From contig CALLAA010000071.1 of assembly GCA_938002955.1 (NCBI GenBank), positions 1 to 64,000 of the forward strand: 64,000 nt of DNA, given 5' to 3'. The stretch is from an uncultured Acidimicrobiales bacterium. Its GTDB lineage: Bacteria > Actinomycetota > Acidimicrobiia > Acidimicrobiales > SHLQ01. The notes below the pieces were generated by a model. The model saw only the letters and a list, made by a program, of their open reading frames with translations, did no database searches and had not been told where the DNA came from. A program made the translations under genes and the position numbers. Positions 48,063-57,592 of the stretch are shown here, piece after piece (positions within the stretch are counted from its first letter, which is position 1; each line of letters starts with the position of its first letter).

Positions 48063-48644
48063 ATGGTGGAGGCGATCTACGACCGAAGAAAACGAAATGA
48101 CGGTTCTCGTAAGATCGTCCTGATCGATCTCGAAAACATGCTGTTCGGGCACCATCAAGGTTCCGACGCACAGCGACGCCCCGATCGATCTACCGAAATT
48201 CTCTCGCTCGCCCAAGCTCGTCGCCCCGGCGACATGTTGATCGTTGGCTGCAACCCGCATCTCGCGTTCCTTGCCAACGAGCATTTCCCTGGCGCCAAGA
48301 TCGTCACCGGCAAGGGCAAGGATGGAGCCGACCAAGCGCTTATCGACGCTGTCGACGCCACTCATGCCGCCGATCGCTACAGCGAGCTCTGCATTGTTTC
48401 GGGCGATCATGCCTTTAGCGAGATCGCCCATGCGGCGCGACGCGCCGGACTCCGCGTGCGGGTTGTTGCACCCCACGCCGGGCTAAGTACTGCGTTGCGC
48501 GTCTACGCAGACACCACAGTGATCCTTCCCGAAGCCCCCGTCGTCGACGAACCGGTCGAGCCGGTCACCGATCTCGAAGTTTCTGAGATTACCGATCTCG
48601 AAGTATCCGAGGCGCTCGACCACGAAGAACCAATGGCGGCATAA
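48063..48644 (+). CDS. NYN-domain (PIN-like) protein
   Basis: IVLIDLENMLFG, GKGKDGADQALIDAVDAT, CIVSGDHAFSEIAHAARRAGLRVRVVAPH; conserved acidic positions present. Confidence 0.8.
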   Translation: MVEAIYDRRKRNDGSRKIVLIDLENMLFGHHQGSDAQRRPDRSTEILSLAQARRPGDMLIVGCNPHLAFLANEHFPGAKIVTGKGKDGADQALIDAVDATHAADRYSELCIVSGDHAFSEIAHAARRAGLRVRVVAPHAGLSTALRVYADTTVILPEAPVVDEPVEPVTDLEVSEITDLEVSEALDHEEPMAA

Positions 48645-49012
48645 TGAACCGACGCTTCTTTCACCGAGTCGATATTCAAGCAAACGGCGAGCTGCTCTGG
48701 GCCACCAAGTCACGGTTCGGCCGAGTGTCGACCCATCGCGAGTTCATCACGACCGTCAACGTGTCCATGGACGGCGCCAAGATCGTCATGAAGGGACGAC
48801 AGACGTTTCCCGCAAACGCCCGAGCCCGGCTCAAGTTGGGAATCGAATTCTGCGAGGTCGAGGTTCTCGAGGTCCTTCACAAATCTCGTCCTGACAGCAC
48901 CCAGCTTCGGCTGCTCTTTATCTCGCCGAACGCTCGATTTGTCTCCGTCGTCGAGAAGTGGATGCCGATCGACGCCCAGGGACGCGACGAGTTCATCTCC
49001 GCCTGGACCTAG
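48644..49012 (+). CDS. PilZ-domain-like protein
   Basis: RFFHR (RxxxR) and NVSMDGAKI ([D/N]xSxxG) motifs; TAATG coupling to the NYN gene. Confidence 0.7.
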   Translation: MNRRFFHRVDIQANGELLWATKSRFGRVSTHREFITTVNVSMDGAKIVMKGRQTFPANARARLKLGIEFCEVEVLEVLHKSRPDSTQLRLLFISPNARFVSVVEKWMPIDAQGRDEFISAWT

Positions 49013-49044
49013 ATCTGGCTCGTCGGGCCTCGACCCGGCTGTGT

Positions 49045-49089
49045 CTTCTTGCGCTAGGCCTTCTTGCGCTAGGTCTTCTTGCGCTTCGT
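49045..49089 (-). repeat. 3 x 15-bp tandem repeat at the 3' end of the nth-like gene
   Basis: CTTCTTGCGCTAGGC / CTTCTTGCGCTAGGT / CTTCTTGCGCTTCGT at 49045, 49060, 49075. Confidence 0.85.
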
Positions 49090-49746
49090 TGCCGGAGCAT
49101 TCATTTTTGCCTCCGCCGCCATCTGCTTTTTGGTCGATGCCCACGAACAGATCAGGCACTCGGCAAGATCGTGATACCGAGCCGGACAGTATTCGCGGCC
49201 AAAGAAGATGATCTGCAGGTGGCGACGATTCCAGGTGTCTTCAGGAAAAACCGCCTTGAGGTCCTTCTCCGTGCGCTCAACCGTCGTCCCATTCGACAGA
49301 CCCCATCGATGGGCGAGTCGATGAATGTGGGTGTCGACCGCAAACGCCGGAATATCAAACGCACCGGCCATGACGACACTCGCGGTCTTGTGGCCCACCC
49401 CGGCAAGAGACTCAAGAAAGTCCCAGTCCGGAATGATCTCCCCACCGGCGTCGAGAATCTGGTGAGCCATCGTCGAGAGATTGCGCGCCTTCGTTGGGGC
49501 CAAACCAATCTCTTTGATGAGCGCATGGATCTCATCGGGTGAAAGCGCCGCCATCTTCTCCGGCGTGCCGGCAACAGCGAAGAGGCCCGGCGTGACCTCG
49601 TTGACCTTCTTGTCCGTCGTCTGCGCCGACAGGGCTACGGCAACGGTCAACGTATACGGGTCGGTGTGGTCGAGCGGTACCGGTGTCTCCGGGTAGAGCT
49701 CGTCGAGCATCTCGCCGATTCGGTCGGCCTTCTCTGCGCGCTTCAT
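49069..49746 (-). CDS. nth: Endonuclease III
   Basis: LSAQTTDKKVNEVTP, HhH LAGVGHKTASVVMAGAF (Lys), FAVDTHIHRLAHRWGLS (Asp). Atypical C-terminal Cys pattern. Confidence 0.92.
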   Translation of the reverse strand: MKRAEKADRIGEMLDELYPETPVPLDHTDPYTLTVAVALSAQTTDKKVNEVTPGLFAVAGTPEKMAALSPDEIHALIKEIGLAPTKARNLSTMAHQILDAGGEIIPDWDFLESLAGVGHKTASVVMAGAFDIPAFAVDTHIHRLAHRWGLSNGTTVERTEKDLKAVFPEDTWNRRHLQIIFFGREYCPARYHDLAECLICSWASTKKQMAAEAKMNAPATKRKKT

Positions 49747-49891
49747 ATCGGCGCACCATAACCGGAGCAGGTCTGATCGAGTACGGAACGACCGAAGAAT
49801 GTCTAGGCCGATCGACCCTTATGAATAGTGGGCGCACGTCCGATCGGAATCGTGGCGGGATAGCCCCGGGCCACGCAAAGGACAAGCGATT

Positions 49892-51400
49892 ATGCGAGCC
49901 GAACTCATCTTGGATCTACATGGCGTCGGTGCCGACGTTGGACGAGCACGAGGCCGAGACGTCTCGGTTTTTCCTGCTCTCGGGAACATCGGACAGCTGT
50001 GGCGTCACCTCGGCGTCGATATCAGCGCAATACACGTCGTCGCGCCTGGCAGCTCGTCACGCGACAACAGCGGCGCCACGACCTTTGGCGAACTTCACAC
50101 CGCTGCGTGGTGGAAGACCGAAGAGGTATTCCTCGAGGACCAGCAATTCGAAGCATCGCTCTCGTTCTGTGCCCTCGGTGAAGACGGGCCTGTCGGCCTC
50201 AACGAACTCGTCACAACCATCGCACTGTCGCGTTCCGACGCGCTCGCCGATTCATCCGACGCTGACCTCGTCATCGTCATGAGCAACTCTCCCGACGTTG
50301 CTCCTGCGGTCACGTACGCTCGCGGCGTACCGGTCATGATCGCCGGGACGATCATCCCCGATTCAGGACTTTCGCACGCACGCCTCGACCTGTCATGGAT
50401 GGGCCTGCTCAAGGATCGCTTTGCGTCGTTCAAGCTGAACGACGTCGAACTCCGCGATGGCCGGCCGTGGAGCAACGGTGTTGCCATCTGCACCCCCTTT
50501 GGACGCACCGATGGCCGCGACCTCAGCCCTGGCGGGCTGCCGTCGTTCGCAGAATCGATCGCGCTCTTTGACCCCGAGCACTTCCGTCTTGAGGATCACG
50601 CGGTGTCCCCCGACGATGCTGGGATCGCGTCGGTGGTTCACACCCTCGGTCTCGGCACGCTGGTGCATATCGAGGATGTCTCTACGCACCGCGCCAAAAC
50701 GGCGAACACGACCTCTGCGGCTGCGTTGTACCGATACGCCGCAGACAATCCCGACTCGCCCATCGTTGTTGCTTCGGCCCGGCCCGGCTTGATCGCCGTC
50801 ACCTCCGCGCTCGACTCCTACCGGATCAGCAATCCCGAGCGTATCCTTCGCCTCTGCCTCCCCGAGCGTGAGCATTGGTTCGACGAAGCCGGATTCGCGT
50901 CGGCGCGACCTGCCTGTCGCATCGTGATCGAACGAACCTTGACCGAGCCGTTGTTCGGTGAAGACGAGGATCGCACGGCCACCAGCGATGTGGACGGCCC
51001 AACCCTCACCTTGCTCCAGGGCGGCGAAGACGACAGCAAAGCAATGCGACGGAGCACGTCGCCAACGCTCGTGCTGTACGCCAACCCAAACACCATCCGC
51101 GACGACTCCGAACAATGGCGTGAGTCGCGTCAGCGTCGGTTCCTGTTGTTGGGAGCGAACGGAGCAGAAGCCACACCGGCGAATCACGGCGACGGCACCT
51201 TCCTACCGATTTCTCTCGGCGGGTGCACCGACTTCGCCCTTCGCCGTCCACCGATTCGACCCGGCTGTGTTGTTGAGGGTGTGCTGAGTTCGAGTGGCGA
51301 TCGGTGGGTCGTTGTCTCCGATCCAATCGAGCGCCGTCGTTCCTCGCGGGCGAAGGCGTCCTCGGCCACGTCAGCGACCGAGACGTCCCAAGCTGCCTAA
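49892..51400 (+). CDS. Hypothetical 502-aa protein with NYN/PIN-like N-terminal fold
   Basis: GLNELVTTIALSRSDALADSSDADLVIVMSNSPDVAPAVTYARGVPVMIAG resembles the NYN 'Kgvd...D...D..DvavlvSgDsDf.p' arrangement. Confidence 0.6.
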   Translation: MRAELILDLHGVGADVGRARGRDVSVFPALGNIGQLWRHLGVDISAIHVVAPGSSSRDNSGATTFGELHTAAWWKTEEVFLEDQQFEASLSFCALGEDGPVGLNELVTTIALSRSDALADSSDADLVIVMSNSPDVAPAVTYARGVPVMIAGTIIPDSGLSHARLDLSWMGLLKDRFASFKLNDVELRDGRPWSNGVAICTPFGRTDGRDLSPGGLPSFAESIALFDPEHFRLEDHAVSPDDAGIASVVHTLGLGTLVHIEDVSTHRAKTANTTSAAALYRYAADNPDSPIVVASARPGLIAVTSALDSYRISNPERILRLCLPEREHWFDEAGFASARPACRIVIERTLTEPLFGEDEDRTATSDVDGPTLTLLQGGEDDSKAMRRSTSPTLVLYANPNTIRDDSEQWRESRQRRFLLLGANGAEATPANHGDGTFLPISLGGCTDFALRRPPIRPGCVVEGVLSSSGDRWVVVSDPIERRRSSRAKASSATSATETSQAA

Positions 51401-51415
51401 GTCAGGACAGCACGG

Positions 51416-52249
51416 TTAGAGCCGTACCCAGCCGTGCTCGATCTCGAGGTCGGCGTCGTCGTACCCAGGATCTTCCGGCAAGAGAACTTCATAGGCGCCA
51501 TCGGGATCATTAACGCGCACGCGGCGCGCGTCTGGTCTCGAGCGTGCGGTTTCGAGGAGCGACGCGACGTTGTCATAACGCCGTAGGCAGGCGAGCATCC
51601 GGTGCGTTACCGACATAAGTGGAAAGTCGTCACTACCCCAAAGGTCGAGCGCTTCGGCCGGCGAGACCCAGCGGGCATTGACCACTTCGCTCTCATCGGG
51701 CGATACGAGTTGCCCCGCCGGCGATGCAGTGACAAAGAACCTGGTATCGAACCTGCGTGGCGGACCGAGCGGGGTGATGAAGCGGGCGACCTCGTGCAAC
51801 GCAGCCAGGTCGAGCTGTAGACCGTGTTCGGCAAGCTGCGGAAAGAGTGCTGCGCTGTCGGCCTGCACGATCGTGCGAACGGTGGAGAGCTCGGCGTTAG
51901 TCACCCTCGATGACGCGGCTTCGTCGAGCAACAAGAGCCCGGCTTCTTCGATGGTCTCGCGTATCGCGGCGATCCACCAGGCGAGTCCGCCCCGCTCCAC
52001 ACCCAAAATCTCTGAAGCCTCAGCATCGGTTCGTCCCGTGGCGAGCACCGGATCGGGCACGGCATCCTCGGGGTCGACCCGTCCTCCCGGAAACACCCAG
52101 GCGCTCGCCCCAAACGCAGCACGCGACGCACGTTGCACCATAAGCACCTGGAATTCGGGATCGTCTCGCACGATCATGACCGTTGCCGCATCTCGAACGT
52201 CGACCTGCTCTGGGTCGCCGTCCGAGATGGAATGCTGATAGCGAGACAT
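51416..52249 (-). CDS. NUDIX hydrolase
   Basis: GASAWVFPGGRVDPED ... AAIRETIEEAGLLL (split Nudix box Gx..REx2EExG). Confidence 0.88.
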   Translation of the reverse strand: MSRYQHSISDGDPEQVDVRDAATVMIVRDDPEFQVLMVQRASRAAFGASAWVFPGGRVDPEDAVPDPVLATGRTDAEASEILGVERGGLAWWIAAIRETIEEAGLLLLDEAASSRVTNAELSTVRTIVQADSAALFPQLAEHGLQLDLAALHEVARFITPLGPPRRFDTRFFVTASPAGQLVSPDESEVVNARWVSPAEALDLWGSDDFPLMSVTHRMLACLRRYDNVASLLETARSRPDARRVRVNDPDGAYEVLLPEDPGYDDADLEIEHGWVRL

Positions 52250-52325
52250 CGACTCAGTCTTACCGACCGGATTCGATTTGGGCGGACCCTTGCAGGTCGA
52301 CACCGTTCGTCGGCAGACTGGAGCT

Positions 52326-53372
52326 ATGACCCCGCTTGAGATTCGTCCAATGGAGGGGGCAGGAGCCGAGGTTCGGTATGTCGATCTCACGACGATCACC
52401 GTCGGGGACTGGAACCAGATTGAAGCGGCGTTTGCGAACTACGGCCTGTTGATCTTCCGCGACCAGATCTTCACTGAAACGGACCATCTCCATTTCGCTC
52501 GGCGCTGGGGCAACATCAACGTCAACCGGTTCTTCACCGCGCACTCCCGATTTCCAGAAATCGCGCTCGTCGTCAAAGAAGCGACCGACACCCAAAACAT
52601 CGGCAGCGGCTGGCATGCCGACCACAGCTATGACCGAGAACCGGCACTCGGTTCGGTTCTCGTTGCCCGAGAGCTACCGTCCAGCGGCGGCGACACGATG
52701 TTTGCCTCGATGTACGCGGCGTTCGACGCACTGAGCTCGAGCACCCAACGAGCACTCGAAGCCCTTCATGCAACCCACTCAGCACAACGCTCCTTTGGAA
52801 CCGCTGCCATTGCCGATGGGGACTCCTATGCGGGCCGGCTCGCCAACGCGGACATTGCCGATGCCATGGACGACGTGACCCACCCGGTCGTGATTCGCCA
52901 CCCGATCAGTGGACGTAAAGCCCTCTACGTGAACCCCGAGTTCACCACTGGAATCGTTGGGATGGAGGAGAACGAGGGCCTCGCCCTTCTCAACCAGCTA
53001 TACGAGCACTGTCAGCTTCCCGAGTTTGTTGGCCAATGCACGTGGGAACCGGGCACCGTTGCGCTCTGGGATAACCGGGCAATGTGGCATCTGGCGCGCA
53101 ACGATTACCCCGGAGAGCGACGCGTCATGCATCGGGTGACGATCGAGGGCTGCGCTCTCGAGCCAGCGGTTCGGCCCGACAAAGCGGACCCCACCTTGGC
53201 CCAACGAGCCGGGCGCACCTTGGCAGGCGGACTTATCACCGCGGCGATGACGGGAATTGCCGAGGTGCTTGAACCGGAGCGAATTCGTCAGGACATCGAG
53301 ATCGTAAGCGAGGCACCCGAACGCGAACCGCTACCCGATCTCGACTTTGGCAATCTCCCCCCGCTCGACTGA
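52326..53372 (+). CDS. TauD/TfdA-family Fe(II)/2-oxoglutarate dioxygenase
   Basis: WHADHSYDREPALGSVL (HxD), WDNRAMWHLARNDY, RRVMHRVTIEG distal His/Arg. Confidence 0.9.
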   Translation: MTPLEIRPMEGAGAEVRYVDLTTITVGDWNQIEAAFANYGLLIFRDQIFTETDHLHFARRWGNINVNRFFTAHSRFPEIALVVKEATDTQNIGSGWHADHSYDREPALGSVLVARELPSSGGDTMFASMYAAFDALSSSTQRALEALHATHSAQRSFGTAAIADGDSYAGRLANADIADAMDDVTHPVVIRHPISGRKALYVNPEFTTGIVGMEENEGLALLNQLYEHCQLPEFVGQCTWEPGTVALWDNRAMWHLARNDYPGERRVMHRVTIEGCALEPAVRPDKADPTLAQRAGRTLAGGLITAAMTGIAEVLEPERIRQDIEIVSEAPEREPLPDLDFGNLPPLD

Positions 53373-53394
53373 GCGCTGAGGCTGGCGCCATCGC

Positions 53395-54279
53395 TTAGCT
53401 TCCGGCTGCGGTCGATTCGACGACCGACTCGGGCGGCGGCCCCCACGACCTACGGACGATGTCGATGAGCGCTCGCCTGCGAGCACCGGCATGCCAATAC
53501 TCGCCTCGCTTCGTCGGTCGCACCGTCCCATCGACCAATTGCCACACTGCGATGGCGAATCGCATGGCTGCCTTTCGAACCCCGAAGTGTGTCGCCACGA
53601 GCAGCACGGTGTTGCGCTCCTTGAGGTAGTCGACGACCCCCGTTGGTGTGTTGACCTGCGGGTTGATCACCCTGGCACCGCGCACCAGGCCAACGTCGTA
53701 CCCAGCGCGCTGGGCCCGCAAGCCCAGATCGGCTTCTTCGCAGTACGCGAAGTATCGCTCGTCGAAGAGCCCAATGTGCTCAAGGCAGCTTCGCGACGCC
53801 AGCATCAACGTGCCATGGGGGTAGTCGACGGCTTCGTAACCTGCATCCGATGCTGCGGGCACAGTGATCGGGCCAAAGACATGATCGACGATTGGACGAG
53901 CATTGTCCCCGACGTCGGCGCTCAACAATCCAACGCGTGGCCGATCGCTCGCTGCGTCCAGCAACAGCCGCAGGGCGTCGTCGGTGGGATACGCGTCGTG
54001 TGGAGCGACCGCTGACCATTCGGTACCGGCGAGATCTGCGAGCCACCGTTCCCAACCACGATTGGCAGCAGGGCCAAAGCCACTGTTGAAACCCACGTCG
54101 ATCAGCTGAACATCAGCGGGAAGACCGTCGACCAACAGTGCCCGTTGGTCCGACCGCGACCCGTTGTCGACCACGATGACGGACTCGACCTCGTCAAGCG
54201 CACGGAATCGCGCGACGGTATCGAGACACGTGGCGCCTTGGTTCCAATGGATGATGATCGCCGTCAGGCGGTGGGACAT
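53395..54279 (-). CDS. Family-2 glycosyltransferase
   Basis: AIIIHWNQGATCLDTVARF, VIVVDNGSRSDQR, GFNSGFGPAANRGW, FDERYFAYCEEADLGLRAQRAGYDV. Confidence 0.9.
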   Translation of the reverse strand: MSHRLTAIIIHWNQGATCLDTVARFRALDEVESVIVVDNGSRSDQRALLVDGLPADVQLIDVGFNSGFGPAANRGWERWLADLAGTEWSAVAPHDAYPTDDALRLLLDAASDRPRVGLLSADVGDNARPIVDHVFGPITVPAASDAGYEAVDYPHGTLMLASRSCLEHIGLFDERYFAYCEEADLGLRAQRAGYDVGLVRGARVINPQVNTPTGVVDYLKERNTVLLVATHFGVRKAAMRFAIAVWQLVDGTVRPTKRGEYWHAGARRRALIDIVRRSWGPPPESVVESTAAGS

Positions 54280-54288
54280 CCTCCGACG

Positions 54289-55311
54289 CTATCGAATCGG
54301 GCGCAACCCAGTGACCACGATCGACGTATCGAGATACTTCATCTGCTCGAAAAGACGAACGATCATGTCGTTCTCGTAGTCGTAAAGACCAATGTTCGCA
54401 GCCCGCTGCAGATCGTCCTTTGCAGACAATGAATTGAGGTCGGTACCGTTCGGGGCCACGGCGAGGATGTCCATCTCCACGGCACCGCCTGCGCCGATAG
54501 CTCCCGACAGGCCCGTCAGCTGCGGCACGAATACCTGCAGCGACCCGGTCTCGTCAGTGAACGTACCAACACAACCTCGTAGCGGTCCGCCGCCGACGCT
54601 CGTCTCGTATGTTCCAACAAGCGTTGCGGTCACCTGGGGCGAGGCTTCTCGCTCAAGACGGAAGCTCTGCACCGTGTGCGTGGCGCCGCGGAGTACGAAA
54701 TGGTCGTGATCGAGGCCTTCGGCGCGAAGCCAGTGGTCGCTGAAGGCCGTTCGGTCCATTGCTTCGAACCGACGAGGGAGGTCCGGGCCTATAGCGGCAT
54801 CGAGCGACCGCTTGACGACCGCAGCAAAGTGCGGGCCGTGGAGCCCGCCCGTTCGGTCATCGATGAGATCCCGTTCCAGGGCCGCACTGATCACATCGAG
54901 CAATCCCGAGATTCCAAAGGCCCACAAGCTGGCCTCGGTCTCGTCGTGATAGGTGTGGAAGATCCGACCGCCGGGATGGTCTTGGGTTGCAAGTTCGATC
55001 CAGATTCGAGCGTGCTGCCAGTCAGCGATCGGCAGCAACACTGCGGGGCACGGCGGATAGTCCATCGCGCGCCGTTCCACGAGGTCCTCGAGCGGGATGA
55101 AACCATCAAAGATTGGCCAACCAATCGACGCCGGGTCCCACCGACTCCAGAACGCACGCAACTCGTCGGGCAGGCGTAACGGAGCGATTTCCTTCTCGAT
55201 CGCAGCGATGTGCTGGCGAAACTTGGCGCGGCGCTTCCACCGAGCAACCTGAACGTCGTAGGGCTTGCCGGCCCGTTGGAATCGTTCAACAGCTTCGTCG
55301 AGCAGAATCAT
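54289..55311 (-). CDS. Hypothetical protein, possibly SMI1/KNR4 (SUKH)-like N-terminus
   Basis: IEKEIAPLRLPDELRAFWSRWDPASIGWPIFDGFIPLEDLVERR resembles SUKH; rest unassigned. Confidence 0.55.
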   Translation of the reverse strand: MILLDEAVERFQRAGKPYDVQVARWKRRAKFRQHIAAIEKEIAPLRLPDELRAFWSRWDPASIGWPIFDGFIPLEDLVERRAMDYPPCPAVLLPIADWQHARIWIELATQDHPGGRIFHTYHDETEASLWAFGISGLLDVISAALERDLIDDRTGGLHGPHFAAVVKRSLDAAIGPDLPRRFEAMDRTAFSDHWLRAEGLDHDHFVLRGATHTVQSFRLEREASPQVTATLVGTYETSVGGGPLRGCVGTFTDETGSLQVFVPQLTGLSGAIGAGGAVEMDILAVAPNGTDLNSLSAKDDLQRAANIGLYDYENDMIVRLFEQMKYLDTSIVVTGLRPIR

Positions 55312-55384
55312 CAACCGAGAGTTCGGCACGGAACCCACAGGCCTTAATGGAATGATTCGGTCAATAGTGGTGCAAGATACGGTG

Positions 55385-56788
55385 ATGACGACCGAGACCA
55401 GCCCAACATCCGAGGAGCTTCCACAAAAGATCGTTCTCGCGCTGGCCGCCGGTTATCTCGGCATGAGCATTCTGCTGAACCTGCTCAATACGCTCCTGGT
55501 GTTCTTCTATTTGCCGCCCGACACCGCTGGACTTCCCAGTCTCGTCACCGATACGACCGTGCTTGGGATCCTCAACGTCATCGCCTTGATCGCAGCCGCC
55601 GGCCGATTCACCGATGCCATCACGGACCCGATCATCGCCAGTCGCTCCGACAGCAGCAACCACCCCAAGGGTCGACGTATCCCGTTCATGGCTGCCGGAA
55701 TGGTGCCCGGAGCGATCCTGACACTGTTGATGTTCATTCCGCCGGTAGGTGAAGAGAGCGGTTGGAACATCGTGTGGCTGCTCGGCATTCAGGTGCTGCT
55801 GTACATCAGCCTCACCGCGTATGTGACACCGGCGTTCGCACTCGTCGCCGACCTTGGAAGCACGCCCGCTGAGCGCCTGCGCCTGTCGACGTGGACGTCT
55901 ATGGCCTGGGCGATCGGCCTCGTGCTCGCCGCCACGACGCTCTTTCTCGCTGGGCTCCTCGACGGCCCGTTCTCGGTGGTTCGGGGTTGGCAGGTAGCGG
56001 TCGGCATCGTGTGTACGGTGGCGCTGTTGTTCATGATGGTTCCCGTCTTCATGATCGACGAGCGCAAGTACGCCCATGCGGAGCCATCGACCATGCCGCT
56101 GCTCGAATCGCTAAAGGGTGTGCTCGGCAACAAGTTCTTTCGTTTCTATGCCGCAGCGGACTTCGCCTATTTCGGCGGGCTTGCGATCATCCAAACCGGC
56201 ATCTTGTTCTACGTAACGGTTCTGCTCGAACTCGAAGAATGGGTGAGCACCGTGCTTTTGCTGCTCATGGTTATCGTGTCGGCCTTTCTCTTCCCGCTCG
56301 TCGCTGGCTGGGCCCGCAAGCAAGGTGGCGGCAAGCGACTGACCGTCTTTGCGTTCCTCGTCGCCTCCGGCGTCTTCCTCGCCATTACGGCCCTTGGCCT
56401 GATCGACACACTCCCCTTCTTGCAGGCGGCCTTGCCCATCGCCGTTTTCGCTCTGCCTTTCGCCATCTTGTCCGTGATGCCGCAGTGGATTCTCGCCGAC
56501 ATCGCCGAGCACGCCGCGTTGACCGGCGGCGAAGCGCAAGCGGGCATGTTCTATGCGACCCGGACGTTCTTGCAAAAGCTGTCGACCACGCTCGGCGTCG
56601 TGATGTTCGCCCTACTTCTTCAGTTCGGCCGAGATGTCGGTGATGATCTCGGGGTTCGGCTCACCGGTCTGGGCGGCGCCATCCTCTACATGGTCGCAGC
56701 TGCCCTCTTCAGCAAGTACGACGAGAAGACGTTGCAGCGCGAGTTAGCCGAGGCGGGCCAGATCAGCGAGTTCAGCCGGAACGACTAG
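55385..56788 (+). CDS. MFS/GPH-type sugar:cation symporter-like transporter
   Basis: 12-TM-like pattern; GRFTDAITDPIIASRSDSSNHPKGRRIPFMAAG GPH-type loop. Confidence 0.85.
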   Translation: MTTETSPTSEELPQKIVLALAAGYLGMSILLNLLNTLLVFFYLPPDTAGLPSLVTDTTVLGILNVIALIAAAGRFTDAITDPIIASRSDSSNHPKGRRIPFMAAGMVPGAILTLLMFIPPVGEESGWNIVWLLGIQVLLYISLTAYVTPAFALVADLGSTPAERLRLSTWTSMAWAIGLVLAATTLFLAGLLDGPFSVVRGWQVAVGIVCTVALLFMMVPVFMIDERKYAHAEPSTMPLLESLKGVLGNKFFRFYAAADFAYFGGLAIIQTGILFYVTVLLELEEWVSTVLLLLMVIVSAFLFPLVAGWARKQGGGKRLTVFAFLVASGVFLAITALGLIDTLPFLQAALPIAVFALPFAILSVMPQWILADIAEHAALTGGEAQAGMFYATRTFLQKLSTTLGVVMFALLLQFGRDVGDDLGVRLTGLGGAILYMVAAALFSKYDEKTLQRELAEAGQISEFSRND

Positions 56789-56799
56789 CCGTCACGGAT

Positions 56800-57579
56800 C
56801 TACGTTGCGAGAAGCCGGTCCCGGAACTTCTCGGCGTTGATGAAGAGATCGTCCTCGCCTACCTGATCGAACGGGTTCTCGAGGTGTTCTTGGATGTTGT
56901 CAAGGCTCACCAAGATCACGGTGAGAAGCACGGGCATGACGTACTCAAACCCGCGACTGTATTCCTGACTAATGGCCGCGAAGTACGGTCCGTACAGCAC
57001 CGGCAGGACGGAGATGAAGAGCTTGCTGTAGGCACGCAGGGTCATCGGCGTGCGGTATTGATAGACGTGCTTGATGTGCTCGAAGCTGACCATCATCTTG
57101 GAGAGGAACTGGTTACAACGCGATGCCTCTCCCGACGGGAGCCCCCGGTCACGCAGTGAGTTGATGAAGATCGACAAGTTTGAGAACGCCGCGTACACCT
57201 CGCGTTCGTTGTGTTCCATCTCGCTGACGGGCTGCTCGAACATGGTGCGCATGCCCTCGAGCAAGTCATACAGCAGGTCTCGCCCGAGATCCTGGAGCTC
57301 CGTGTCGGTGTCATCGAACCAGTCTCGGGTCGCAAAGTACACCGCTCGACCGTGTGCCTTGATCGCGCCGTAGTCGTCGAGGGCCGCCTCGCGTCGTTTG
57401 TACGCACCACCGATCGAGAACACGATCGGGAAGATGACGGCGGTACCCATGAGGGTCAGCGGAAACTCGGCGAACCAGCCCTGGTTTCGACAGACCGCCG
57501 TCGAGACGATCGCGAGGGCGACCGTGATGAACGTCTGTCGGTTGATGATGGAGTGGATGCTCTCGATACGGCGTCGCAT
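56800..57579 (-). CDS. Bestrophin-like membrane protein
   Basis: YQYRTPMTLRAYSKLFISVLPVLYGPYFA and QEHLENPFDQVGEDDL resemble the bestrophin ENPF-D motif. Confidence 0.6.
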   Translation of the reverse strand: MRRRIESIHSIINRQTFITVALAIVSTAVCRNQGWFAEFPLTLMGTAVIFPIVFSIGGAYKRREAALDDYGAIKAHGRAVYFATRDWFDDTDTELQDLGRDLLYDLLEGMRTMFEQPVSEMEHNEREVYAAFSNLSIFINSLRDRGLPSGEASRCNQFLSKMMVSFEHIKHVYQYRTPMTLRAYSKLFISVLPVLYGPYFAAISQEYSRGFEYVMPVLLTVILVSLDNIQEHLENPFDQVGEDDLFINAEKFRDRLLAT

Positions 57580-57592
57580 AACGCCGTCCGTT

